Source: Thiotrichaceae bacterium
GTDB lineage: Bacteria; Pseudomonadota; Gammaproteobacteria; Thiotrichales; Thiotrichaceae
Direction: 5' to 3'
Length of the DNA: 36,787 nt
Assembly: GCA_015490895.1 (NCBI GenBank)
Contig: WFWY01000013.1
Location: 1 to 36,787 of the forward strand
Shown one piece after another: positions 22,888 through 31,001 of the stretch (position 1 is its first letter; each line of letters opens with the position of its first letter). The notes under the pieces are model-generated. The model did not search any database. It was not told the DNA's origin and saw only the letters and a list, made by a program, of their open reading frames with translations. The translations under genes were made by a program, and so were the position numbers.

Positions 22888-24963
22888 CTAGGGGCTATAT
22901 TCATAAGCACCCCGGTCGTAGCCCTTACCCTGAGGTCTTTTTTTACCGGTCAGGTCATAACTGGGGGCGCCAGTTGAAATGCCGGTGTCAATACAGGGGG
23001 ATCCCGGAAGCAAGTTGAAATCTCCCTTGTCTGGCTGCTTAAAACGCGGGGCTTTTTGAATGGCGTGTTGGCCGGTATCCCCTCCCTGTTGATTATTGCC
23101 AATACAGTTATGTGTTACGGCTCTGGTATTGCGGTGTCCGAGCTTGAGTGCTGATGGCTTGCTGTTGGCAATAACATTGTTATAGATAGAGCCATGAAAC
23201 TGGGATTCGGTCATGATACCCCACCCCCAGCCATTACTGTAACCTGCATTGTAAATAGTATTGTTGTAGATATTGATATTTGTTCTGGGTTGCAGGGGAT
23301 ATTTTGCACGCTCACTGTTCGGATCATAATCGTAGAAAGCGATACCGGAGTAACCACTGGTTTCAATCAGGTTGTTAAAAACATCAATCCTGTCCAGTTT
23401 CCCTCCATCTTCTCCGGCAATCGAAATACCGTAACCAGATACATTCTTTACCACATTTTGATAGACCTTGATATTAACGGCTTCCGACTCCCCGGCATCG
23501 ACATAAATCCCGTTACTGGGGATATTTTCTACGGTATTATGGTGTATGACACCATTCCGTACTCCCGTTTTAACATCTATTCCTACAGGGTGAATATGAT
23601 AGTCCTTGCTATTGTAGGCATTGACGTAGTTATAACTAATTTCGAAGTTTTCTATTCCTCCTGCCAGGGTAATATCTTCTTGCCAGATGAGGTTGCCATC
23701 TCCTGCACCTTCCTGTGGCCAGAGAACTTTATTATGTGAAATGATGACATTGTTAATATGGTATCCGGTAAAAGGCCATTGTCCATAAATATAGATCCCT
23801 GCTCCTCGTGTGTGTTCAGTTTTGCAATGGCGGATACGGATATGTGAACCTTTTCCGGTATAATAGATACCATGGGTGAGTGCATTTCTTACCGTAATGC
23901 CTTCCAGGATAATGTAGCTGGCATCTTTAATCGTCACCAGCCCTTTGCTGGCATCATCATAGCCAAAACCACCATCAATAATGGCGCCTTTTTCACCGAC
24001 TATCTTGATATAGTTATCTGGAGTACCTGAGTGAGTAAAGGTAACATTTTCTTTATAGATGCCAGCTTTGATATGGAGTGTCCCACACTTTAGCTGACTG
24101 GCGGCATAGGTCAGTGTTTTCCAGGGCGCCAGGCGGTTACCCGAGTTTTCATTATTTCCCGTGGGTGATACATAGTAGTGGGGTTTTGTCTTGCTGCGAC
24201 AGGGGTCACGGGCTGGTTTTCTTGCTATTGACCTGGGCGCTGTTTTTTGCTGCTGGCTCATATGCTTGAGCTGGTGAATTTCTGTATCTGATAATGCGCC
24301 GCGGTAGACACGAATATCATCAATATCTCCAGCCAGGAGGCGTTCGCCCTGCATGGAGCCTATAGTAAACTGGTTGCCTGTGGTGTAACGAATGGCTCGG
24401 TTTTCCGGAGTGTTGGCAACTTCACTACCGTCGAAATAGACTTTCAGTGCCTGTCCATTATAACTGCCGGCAATATGATGCCATTGATTATCGATAAAAT
24501 TCAGGTGCTGTGCCATGGCAGACATCCAGCCATCATCATGGCGGGCATAAAAGACTAGCTGATGGTTTTCATTCAGGTACAAGCCGTAGTTGTCACCCTG
24601 TGCAGCTACCCATTGCCAGCTTCCCTGCTTGACCCGAATCCAGCCACTCAGCGTTAAATGGGGGGGTTGTAGGTCTTTTGTGACCTGATAATTGATAACC
24701 TTGTCATCAATCCCGTCGAGATGCAAAGCACCGTTTACTTTTCCCGGAATCCAGGCGTTATTGAGGTCGACATTTTCAAGCTGGAGGTTGTTGCTACCCC
24801 GGGTATCGCTGACGGTGCTGCTGGTATTGGTATCATCGAAAGTCCAGTGAGCGATCAGGTTATTGTCAAAAGGCAGGGATGGGGTTTCCGTGTTGACAGC
24901 TTCTCCACAGGCAGCCAGAGAAAAAAAGAATATACTAAGAAAAAACGGTTTAATTTTTGTCAT
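22888..24963 (-). CDS. LamG / right-handed beta-helix lipoprotein
   Basis: This 691-residue exported lipoprotein has a signal ending in LAAC at about residues 16-19. Residues about 35-230 are a LamG/concanavalin-like domain (LIAHWTFDDTN, GALHLDGIDDKV, WHHIAGSYNGQALKVYFDGS, GDIDDIRVYRGALSD). A short Lys/Arg/Pro linker follows. Residues about 265-690 are a DUF1565/parallel beta-helix domain (YYVSPTGNNENSGN, APWKTLTYAAS, IKAGIYKENVTF), with many PbH1-type repeats rich in NNVI and HNTV steps. Such proteins bind or cleave uronate-containing polysaccharides, but no catalytic residues can be assigned here. A surface-glycan-acting role fits the neighbouring glycosyltransferase, methyltransferase and O-antigen ligase genes. 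Confidence 0.85.
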   Translation of the reverse strand: MTKIKPFFLSIFFFSLAACGEAVNTETPSLPFDNNLIAHWTFDDTNTSSTVSDTRGSNNLQLENVDLNNAWIPGKVNGALHLDGIDDKVINYQVTKDLQPPHLTLSGWIRVKQGSWQWVAAQGDNYGLYLNENHQLVFYARHDDGWMSAMAQHLNFIDNQWHHIAGSYNGQALKVYFDGSEVANTPENRAIRYTTGNQFTIGSMQGERLLAGDIDDIRVYRGALSDTEIHQLKHMSQQQKTAPRSIARKPARDPCRSKTKPHYYVSPTGNNENSGNRLAPWKTLTYAASQLKCGTLHIKAGIYKENVTFTHSGTPDNYIKIVGEKGAIIDGGFGYDDASKGLVTIKDASYIILEGITVRNALTHGIYYTGKGSHIRIRHCKTEHTRGAGIYIYGQWPFTGYHINNVIISHNKVLWPQEGAGDGNLIWQEDITLAGGIENFEISYNYVNAYNSKDYHIHPVGIDVKTGVRNGVIHHNTVENIPSNGIYVDAGESEAVNIKVYQNVVKNVSGYGISIAGEDGGKLDRIDVFNNLIETSGYSGIAFYDYDPNSERAKYPLQPRTNINIYNNTIYNAGYSNGWGWGIMTESQFHGSIYNNVIANSKPSALKLGHRNTRAVTHNCIGNNQQGGDTGQHAIQKAPRFKQPDKGDFNLLPGSPCIDTGISTGAPSYDLTGKKRPQGKGYDRGAYEYSP

Positions 24964-25193
24964 TCCACGCTGTTTTCATGATAGGCCCATTGAAAAAGAA
25001 GGTATAAGTCAGATTGGAGGCTGTATGAATGCCAGGCACTACAGGAAGTGCTTGTTGTATTGTGTTGAGCATTCAATCGGGAAATTTATACCAACGGGTT
25101 ATCAGTATACCCCATCTTTTCCCCTGGCTTGTCCGTTTTATCTGTGGATTTGGTGTGTTGGTAGTGATTTTTCTTCGGACTCTTTATCCAGGG

Positions 25194-26252
25194 TTATTCT
25201 ATTTCAAGCATTTGGCGAGCAATATTTTCGACGGAAAGGTGTTCAACAGAGGTTTTGGCATTGGCTCTTAACTGTTTACTAAAGTCTCGGTCAAAATAGA
25301 CTCTATCAATCGCATCAGCAAGCGCCTGTGCATCCCCAACAGGTGTAAGCAGGCCGTTTTTTTCGTGGTGAATGATCTCTCTTGGGCCCGTTGGACAGTC
25401 TGTGGATACAACAGGAATGCCCAAACTTAAAGATTCGATAAGTGACATAGGGAAGGCTTCATGGTGACTGCTACTGACGAGGAAGTGGGATCTGGCAATA
25501 TACTTGAAAGGATTTTCATCAAAGCCCATGAGGATGAGTTGATCTTCGAGGCCTGTTTCCCGGATCTGCTGTGTGAGCTCTTCACGTAGCTCCCCTTCGC
25601 CCAGAATCAGTAAGGCACACTGCTCTTTCGTTTTAGTTAGTGCAAAAGCCTCTATGAGCAATTTGAAGTTTTTCTGATGCGTTAGGCGTCCCAGTGCCAC
25701 GATAAATTCACCGTTGAAATCAATCGGTTCTTCAGCGGCTTTCTCGGCATGTGAAAAATCAACCGGGTTGTAAACACGGATAACATTTTTTAACTTCAGG
25801 TGTTTTTTTATAATTTCGGCGACATCGTCGGAAACAACAATCATTTTTTTTGCATAAGGATAAACGAGCCGGGAGAAAATCCATTCGCGTCGGGTATATA
25901 GCATCAATGGGTTACAGTGCATGGATGCTATGACATTTCTATCTGCCAGAATAGCAGGATAGTTGGCACCTTCCATATAGGTAAAAATACGGTCAAATTC
26001 TTCTTGTTTGAAATAACCGCGTAGTATTTTGCTAAGCCGGAGAATGTTAAGTACCTTTGCGATGGCACCTCCCTTCGTGTAAAAGTTGAAGTTCAGGCAA
26101 ACAGTTTTACCGCCTTGAGGATAGATAGACTCACTATCCTCGAAAGTGATGAAGGTGACATCATGTTCTTTGGCGAATTCCAGTGAAAGCGTGGAAGCAA
26201 CGCGTTGCGCTCCACCCAGATCCATTGCGTGTAAAACCAGTGCTATTTTCAT
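25194..26252 (-). CDS. GT4-family glycosyltransferase
   Basis: The 352-residue GT-B retaining glycosyltransferase starts at the ATG at 26252 with MKIALVLHAMDLGGAQRVAS, the family's acceptor-side loop. An upstream ATG at 26291 adds 13 residues with no family match. The donor half has VALGRLTHQKNFKLLIEAFA, LLILGEGELREEL and the E-x7-E motif in HHEAFPMSLIESLSLGIPV, followed by STDCPTGPREII. That last block is frequent in GalNAc- and galactosyl-transferases of the group, though specificity is not certain. It lies 230 bases upstream, in the direction of transcription, of the LamG/beta-helix gene. Confidence 0.9.
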   Translation of the reverse strand: MKIALVLHAMDLGGAQRVASTLSLEFAKEHDVTFITFEDSESIYPQGGKTVCLNFNFYTKGGAIAKVLNILRLSKILRGYFKQEEFDRIFTYMEGANYPAILADRNVIASMHCNPLMLYTRREWIFSRLVYPYAKKMIVVSDDVAEIIKKHLKLKNVIRVYNPVDFSHAEKAAEEPIDFNGEFIVALGRLTHQKNFKLLIEAFALTKTKEQCALLILGEGELREELTQQIRETGLEDQLILMGFDENPFKYIARSHFLVSSSHHEAFPMSLIESLSLGIPVVSTDCPTGPREIIHHEKNGLLTPVGDAQALADAIDRVYFDRDFSKQLRANAKTSVEHLSVENIARQMLEIE

Positions 26253-26699
26253 ATGCCGGTACTCGTAGTTTGCTTTGATGAGACTCCGCATACCTTAGCA
26301 GGTCTAAACGGTATTTCAATTTTCTGTGACAAGCCATATTGGTTCAAAGTGGCTACCTGTCAGGTCATCAGTTGTTAGTTTACAAGTCTATGAGTTTTAC
26401 TATACTTGTCCGGGAGGCTGCCTGAGAATAGCGAAGCTACAGTAAACCCCATGAGCACCCTAATTTGAGCTTGTTTGAAATCACGGGTTCAGGCAGGAAA
26501 TACATGTTTTAATTTAGTGCATCTTACAATTAACAAAACCAAGGCCAGCTAACTTTATCTGGATATCACGATACACAAATTCCGGTTTTCAAGGCAGACG
26601 CCAATACGAATGAGAGTAGTATGGTTGTTCTCCGGTACTGGAAGTCAATTTGTTGATCTATGATATAAAGTAGACTGTCCTCCATCGAGATAATGTTTT
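26253..26699. other. 447-bp gene-free region with a candidate plus-strand promoter and a long stem
   Basis: No supported gene occurs on either strand. A possible plus-strand promoter is TTTACA (26379-26384), 16 bases, TATACT (26401-26406). Downstream of it, CTGCCTGA (26418-26425) is perfectly complementary to TCAGGCAG (26489-26496), so the leader could fold into a long-range stem. If used, this promoter would give the methyltransferase mRNA a 5' leader of about 290 bases. There is no terminator hairpin with a T-tract between them. Confidence 0.35.
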
Positions 26700-27569
26700 A
26701 TGGAATCAACTTCAACCACAGATTTAGACGCTGTGATGGAAAATACCACAGCCTATAAAGTTCAAGAACACTACGAAATAGAAAAAGAACTGTCATCCCG
26801 GTTGCGTCACGCTTCAACGGAGGAAAGAAAAGTGCTTTATGGCAAGCTGTATGATGAACTTTTCAGGCGTGTTCCCCAGCATCCACAGCTGGTAAAAAAA
26901 GCATCATCCGATGATCAGGCAGTCAGAGCCAGAGAGATTCAGGAGCAGTTTGATTTACTGAAAGGATACCTGAATAAAGACGTGGTTTTCGTTGAAGTAG
27001 GGGCTGGTGACTGCGAGGTCTCCTTTATGGTGGCAGAGCATGTGAAACAGGTCTTTGCGGTAGATGTTAGTGAGGTGATCACGGATAGCCAAAGTACCCC
27101 GGAAAACTTTCAGTTATTGTTGACCGATGGAACCCGTATTCCCGTGGAAAGAGGCAGTGCCCATGTGATTTATTCCAACCAGCTCATGGAACATTTGCAC
27201 CCTGATGATGCTAAAGCACAGTTAAAAAATATCCATCAGGCACTTGCAGAGAAGGGCATCTATTTTTGTCAGACGCCAAACAAGCTGAATGGGCCACATG
27301 ATGTATCCTACGGTTTTGACAGGGAAGCGACCTGTTTTCACCTGAAGGAATATACCACAGCTGAGCTTGCCAGGCTTTTCAGGGAGATTGGTTTTTCCAA
27401 AGTGCAGGTCGTGATAGGTGCAAGAGGGTTATACCTGACAATCCCGGTTTTTCCTGTGGCCCTTGTTGAGTCTATGCTGAATCTTCTTCCCCATAAACTT
27501 CGCACAGCCACTGCCCGGACAAAGCTATTCAAAGCCTTGCTGGATATACGCCTGATTGGGACAAAGTAG
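26700..27569 (+). CDS. class I SAM-dependent methyltransferase
   Basis: This 289-residue protein has a Rossmann methyltransferase core at about residues 90-220. Motif I is VFVEVGAGDCEVSFMVAE, motif II is the acidic FAVDVSE, and the post-motif region has VIYSNQLMEHLHPDDAKAQL and IYFCQTPNKLNGPHDVS. About 85 residues of mostly helical, charged sequence precede the core. The C-terminal third has a hydrophobic stretch (LYLTIPVFPVALVESMLNLL), perhaps for membrane contact. Context between a GT4 enzyme and an O-antigen ligase-like gene suggests methylation of a glycan or lipid-linked sugar. Alternative small-molecule substrates cannot be excluded. Confidence 0.82.
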   Translation: MESTSTTDLDAVMENTTAYKVQEHYEIEKELSSRLRHASTEERKVLYGKLYDELFRRVPQHPQLVKKASSDDQAVRAREIQEQFDLLKGYLNKDVVFVEVGAGDCEVSFMVAEHVKQVFAVDVSEVITDSQSTPENFQLLLTDGTRIPVERGSAHVIYSNQLMEHLHPDDAKAQLKNIHQALAEKGIYFCQTPNKLNGPHDVSYGFDREATCFHLKEYTTAELARLFREIGFSKVQVVIGARGLYLTIPVFPVALVESMLNLLPHKLRTATARTKLFKALLDIRLIGTK

Positions 27570-27701
27570 CACCGCCCCAGACGGCGGAGCGGAGTAGTGG
27601 GTGTTTTTGATTAAAAGGTGTAAGATATTCGTCATTAATGCGTAGTGCGTCATTGCTACTTGCTAAAGAAATAACTACTCCCCAGACGGATATATCCACA
27701 T

Positions 27702-28904
27702 ATGCTTGATAATATTAAGATTATACTGGTCTTTGTGCTGGTTTTTGCGTTTGCCAGTAATGGATACGAAATCATGGATTCGTTTTACCAGTCCCCTATC
27801 AGGGAAGCTTACTGGTACCTGTTATTGCTGGGTATAACAGCGGTTGTACTCTTGTTGACACCAATGGATTCCCTGTCCAATATTCCCAAGCCTGTTTTTA
27901 TCTGGGTGCTTGTTTATCTGACAACGATTGTTGTGTCTTATGCCCTGTCTACTCGAAGTGAACTGGTACTGCGGTTAGCGACTCTGGAGTTAAAAGCACT
28001 CAGTGTTTTTGTCAGCATGTTTATACTGATAACCAATGAAAAGATATTAAAAGCAGGCTTGTGGGCGTCATTCCTGGTATTGGTGGTTGCGGTAGGCGCG
28101 AATGTTTATGAGTTTTTTGATGACTCTATAGAGTGGTCTTATATCCCGGGGCGTTCTTCTGGCTGGTATTACGATGCCAACCTGTCAGCAAGAAATATTG
28201 TGATGAGCTTGTTGTTTGCTTCTCTGGTTATTTCCAGACAGTTTCTGTGGCCGGTTATTTTATTTGCAACGCTGGGTGTCTTTTTAACCTTTAGCCGAGG
28301 TGGTTGGCTAATGCTGTTTCTGGTCATTTTGGGCGTAAGTTTGTTGCAGGCGGCAAAACCCGGTAAAAAAATCAATATACTGGACATCAGACCCTCTAGT
28401 TTCATGGCAATGGTGTTTGGAGGCATGGTAGCTACAGCCTTACTCGTTCTGCTGGTCTCCGGTGAGGCCTACCAGCTCGTAAAAGATACCCCGCTTGAAG
28501 AGTACCTTCGAGAGGATACAATCGGGAGGTTAAGTGGGGAGTTCAAAGACGATTCTACCGATTACAGAAAAACGGTGTTGCTGGGTGCGCTTAAGCTGGG
28601 TGCTGAACATCCTTTTTTAGGGGCGGGTCTGGGCAGTACCCATGAGTGGCAATATACGGTTGCTCCGCATAATGATTACGCCACGCTTTTTGCCGAAAGA
28701 GGGATATTTGGGTTGGCTAGTTATCTGTTTTTATTAAGTGTTTTATGGTATAGTGGGAGTGGCTATGCGAAGCTGTTTACCCTGATCCTGGCATTCTCCA
28801 GTATTACATCACATACGACATTTCATGAGCCGGCAACGTTTATATTTGCAGCCTTTGCTTTACTTTATAAAGAGGCTGCTCCACCCCCAGATGATTGGGG
28901 ATAG
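27702..28904 (+). CDS. O-antigen ligase / polymerase-like membrane protein
   Basis: This 400-residue polytopic inner-membrane protein has about ten or more hydrophobic segments. The Wzy_C/WaaL-type signature is clear: VFLTFSRGGWLMLFLVILG at mid-protein, then a periplasmic loop (about residues 255-325) that ends HPFLGAGLGSTHEW and APHNDYATLFAERGIFGLA. Conserved Arg and His in these blocks are the usual ligase residues. Such proteins join or polymerise lipid-linked glycans on the periplasmic side; whether this one is a ligase or a polymerase is undecided. It lies 132 bases after the methyltransferase gene. The decamer ccccagacgg occurs twice in that spacer (27575-27584 and 27680-27689). Confidence 0.85.
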   Translation: MLDNIKIILVFVLVFAFASNGYEIMDSFYQSPIREAYWYLLLLGITAVVLLLTPMDSLSNIPKPVFIWVLVYLTTIVVSYALSTRSELVLRLATLELKALSVFVSMFILITNEKILKAGLWASFLVLVVAVGANVYEFFDDSIEWSYIPGRSSGWYYDANLSARNIVMSLLFASLVISRQFLWPVILFATLGVFLTFSRGGWLMLFLVILGVSLLQAAKPGKKINILDIRPSSFMAMVFGGMVATALLVLLVSGEAYQLVKDTPLEEYLREDTIGRLSGEFKDDSTDYRKTVLLGALKLGAEHPFLGAGLGSTHEWQYTVAPHNDYATLFAERGIFGLASYLFLLSVLWYSGSGYAKLFTLILAFSSITSHTTFHEPATFIFAAFALLYKEAAPPPDDWG

Positions 28905-28922
28905 TGAATATTGTGCTGTTTA

Positions 28923-29091
28923 AGGGACCTCTTGTATCTGATTAAGTCTGAGTGGAATTTCTCGAATGATAGAATTGTTCAGTTTTTGCTTAAAAATGGA
29001 GCTAATGGTCACTCTATTAGGGAGATTTTTAAGCAAAAAATGGGCGATTCTAGCTTTGAGAAAACCGCTCACGACTTATTCAGAGTCTCCT
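28923..29091. repeat. MITE-like palindromic repeat, copy D
   Basis: This is a 169-bp imperfect palindrome flanked by TA at 28921-28922 and 29092-29093. The ends are AGGGACCTCTTGTATCTGAT and, inverted, AGGAGACTCTGAATAAGTC. The core has a perfect 15-bp stem, TTTTTGCTTAAAAAT at 28983-28997 with its complement at 29025-29039, extended by CTAAT/ATTAG. It sits between two convergent genes and supplies the last codons and stop of the acetyltransferase gene. It is homologous to copy C in the opposite orientation and more distantly to copy A. It has no coding capacity of its own. Confidence 0.8.
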
Positions 29092-29709
29092 TAAACAACC
29101 GCACACAGCTCCGGATTGCTGGCAAGTATCGTAGTCGGTATTGTTAATATAGCCTTCGGCTCCATTTTGTGAAATGACTTTACCGGGGATGCCAACTACT
29201 ACGGAGTTATCTGCAATATCTTTTGTTACAACGCAGTTTGCACCAATGGCGACATTGTTGCCAATTTTAACAGAGCCAACAATTTTGGCACCCGGGCCTA
29301 TATAAATATTATCGCCCAAGGCGGGGCAACCTTTGTTTTTTCCCCGGTTGGACTGCCCTAATGTGACACCGTGAGATAGATTACAGTTTTTTCCAATAAT
29401 ACTCTCTTTGTTGACGACAATCCCGCCGAAGTGTCCAATGTAGAAGCCACTACCTATTTGTGTATCAACAGGGATAACAATGCCGTACTTGAAGCGGAGG
29501 TGTTTCCGTATGGATTTTGCTAGCGGATAAATCGTATATTTTAGGTAGGGCTTACTCTTTGTATAGCGACAGGTTCGCATCCAGAAGATGTACTTGAATC
29601 CCTCCTCCCCGTTGAAAATATTTTTCAGGAGTGCAGACAGTGTAACTGTCTGGCCTGTAATGCGGTAGAGATCAGAATAAATCAGGTATTTATAATTTTG
29701 AAAGTGCAT
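29080..29709 (-). CDS. serine-acetyltransferase-like left-handed beta-helix acetyltransferase
   Basis: This 209-residue protein belongs to the CysE/LPS O-acetyltransferase branch with hexapeptide repeats. About 75 residues of helical N-terminus (YLIYSDLYRITG, FKYIFWMRTCRY) precede a beta-helix at about 80-185: GSGFYIGHFGGIVVNKESII, NLSHGVTLGQ with catalytic-type His, YIGPGAKIVGSVKIGNNVAI, ANCVVTKDIADNSVVVGIPG. It uses acetyl-CoA; glycan context makes an O-acetyl transferase for a polysaccharide as likely as cysteine synthesis. The C-terminus CGCLRRL and the stop codon are read from the end of MITE-like copy D. The insertion has therefore altered the tail, which may originally have been different. 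Confidence 0.85.
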   Translation of the reverse strand: MHFQNYKYLIYSDLYRITGQTVTLSALLKNIFNGEEGFKYIFWMRTCRYTKSKPYLKYTIYPLAKSIRKHLRFKYGIVIPVDTQIGSGFYIGHFGGIVVNKESIIGKNCNLSHGVTLGQSNRGKNKGCPALGDNIYIGPGAKIVGSVKIGNNVAIGANCVVTKDIADNSVVVGIPGKVISQNGAEGYINNTDYDTCQQSGAVCGCLRRL

Positions 29710-29960
29710 AGTTTGGGCTTCGTTGTTTCTTTATAAATTTTTCGTACTCAGGTTTAACCTGGGATACTCAGTTGAACAGGTTTGGCTCTGTAGCGGGATT
29801 CAGCCTCTGGGAGAATTGACTGACTAATTAAATGTCAGTATGTCATTTACATGTGATTGTGATGGTGATCATCTGAGGCGTCTAGGTTTAATAAGGTTCA
29901 GTGTATCATTGCACTTTATTCAGCCGTCAATTAATCGGCTTAAAGGGCATTCCTGTCCAT

Positions 29961-29985
29961 CTTGATAATCAGGTCAGAGTCTCCT
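29961..29985. repeat. lone terminal-repeat end of the MITE family (copy E)
   Basis: TCAGAGTCTCCTAAAGTT at 29974-29991 is identical to 145-162 of copy A, including flanking bases, and the preceding CTTGATAATC resembles the family tip. A matching left end is not convincing; GGGAGAATTGACTGAC near 29811 is the best candidate. The 293-bp spacer around it (29710-30002) holds no gene that I can see. Confidence 0.45.
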
Positions 29986-30002
29986 AAAGTTGGATTGAGG
30001 TA

Positions 30003-31001
30003 TTAGCAGTAGCTCAATGGAGGTTCGTTCATGGCCGCCATTTGCTCCCGCAAGCTCAGGATATGATCTTCCCAGTAGCGCGTGGTATTGAACCAGGGGA
30101 AGGCCAGGGGGAAGGCAGGGTCACCCCAGCGTGATGCCAGCCATGCGGCATAATGTATCATGCGTAGGCTGCGTAAAGCTTCTATTAGATAAAGCTCCCG
30201 TGTATCGAAGGGATAGAATTGCTCATAGCCGGTCAGCAGGTCTTTCAATCGAGCCTGCATGAACTCCCTGTCGCCTGACAGAAACATCCACAAGTCCTGA
30301 ATGGCGGGGCCTGTTCTGGCATCATCAAAGTCAACGATATGAGGCGTATCGCTCCGGTACAGGATGTTGCCAGGATGACAGTCACCATGTAGTCGAATAC
30401 GACGATAGGAGCCACTGATATCAAAAGTTTGCCGAATCTGTGTCAGTAAATCCGCTGTTAGTGACGCGTAGGGTTCGCGCAGGTAGTCCGGAATAAAGCC
30501 TTGTTCCAGCAGGAGTGCCCTGGAGTGATCTCCCAGCGATTCTATACTTAGTACCGAGCGGTGCTGGAAGCTTTTGGTGGCACCTAGTGCGTGTATGCGG
30601 CCAATAAAGCGACCGAGCTGTTGCAGCTGTTCGGTGTCATCCAGTTCAAGCGGACGTCCTCCACGGTTGGGATACAGGGAAAAGCGGTACTTTCCCTGCT
30701 TGTACAGACTGCGGCCTTCCGTATTGACAAGAGGAGCAATCACAGGGATTTCCTGGGCTGCCAGATCCAGGGTAAACTGGTGCTCTTCAAGAATCGCTGC
30801 ATCGGTCCAGCGGTGGGGGCGATAGAATTTGGCTACAACCGAATCACCCCCCTCTACGCCTACCTGATAAACCCGGTTTTCATAACTATTTAAGGCTAAA
30901 AAACGGCCATCACAGCGTATTCCCTCTGCTTCAACTGCATCCAGTAAGGTGTCTGGTGTTAGCTGTCGAAAAGCGGCTTCTTCTGTTTCTATTGACATCA
31001 T
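30003..31001 (-). CDS. srkA: stress response serine/threonine kinase SrkA (YihE family)
   Basis: The protein of about 332 residues has an aminoglycoside-phosphotransferase-type kinase fold. E. coli SrkA (YihE) is a Ser/Thr kinase that protects cells from stress-induced death. The ATP-binding N-lobe has NSYENRVYQVGVEGGDSVVA and KFYRPHRWTDAAILEEH with Lys. The catalytic loop is RLHGDCHPGNILY (HGDxHxGN) and the metal motif HIVDFDDAR. The family C-terminus has MIHYAAWLASRWGDPAFPLA. The start is the ATG at 31001, overlapping the amidotransferase stop by one base (TGATG). The open frame further upstream is inside that gene. A neighbouring ATG at 30998 is equally possible. Confidence 0.93.
   Translation of the reverse strand: MMSIETEEAAFRQLTPDTLLDAVEAEGIRCDGRFLALNSYENRVYQVGVEGGDSVVAKFYRPHRWTDAAILEEHQFTLDLAAQEIPVIAPLVNTEGRSLYKQGKYRFSLYPNRGGRPLELDDTEQLQQLGRFIGRIHALGATKSFQHRSVLSIESLGDHSRALLLEQGFIPDYLREPYASLTADLLTQIRQTFDISGSYRRIRLHGDCHPGNILYRSDTPHIVDFDDARTGPAIQDLWMFLSGDREFMQARLKDLLTGYEQFYPFDTRELYLIEALRSLRMIHYAAWLASRWGDPAFPLAFPWFNTTRYWEDHILSLREQMAAMNEPPLSYC

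Noticed and set aside
25029-25271. Plus-strand open frame of 80 codons with a hydrophobic stretch
   Set aside because: Its end overlaps the 3' end of a well-supported glycosyltransferase on the other strand, and it has no family match or ribosome site.
27575-27689. Repeated decamer ccccagacgg, possible direct repeat of an insertion
   Set aside because: Only ten bases match and there are no inverted ends or coding sequence between the copies; probably chance.
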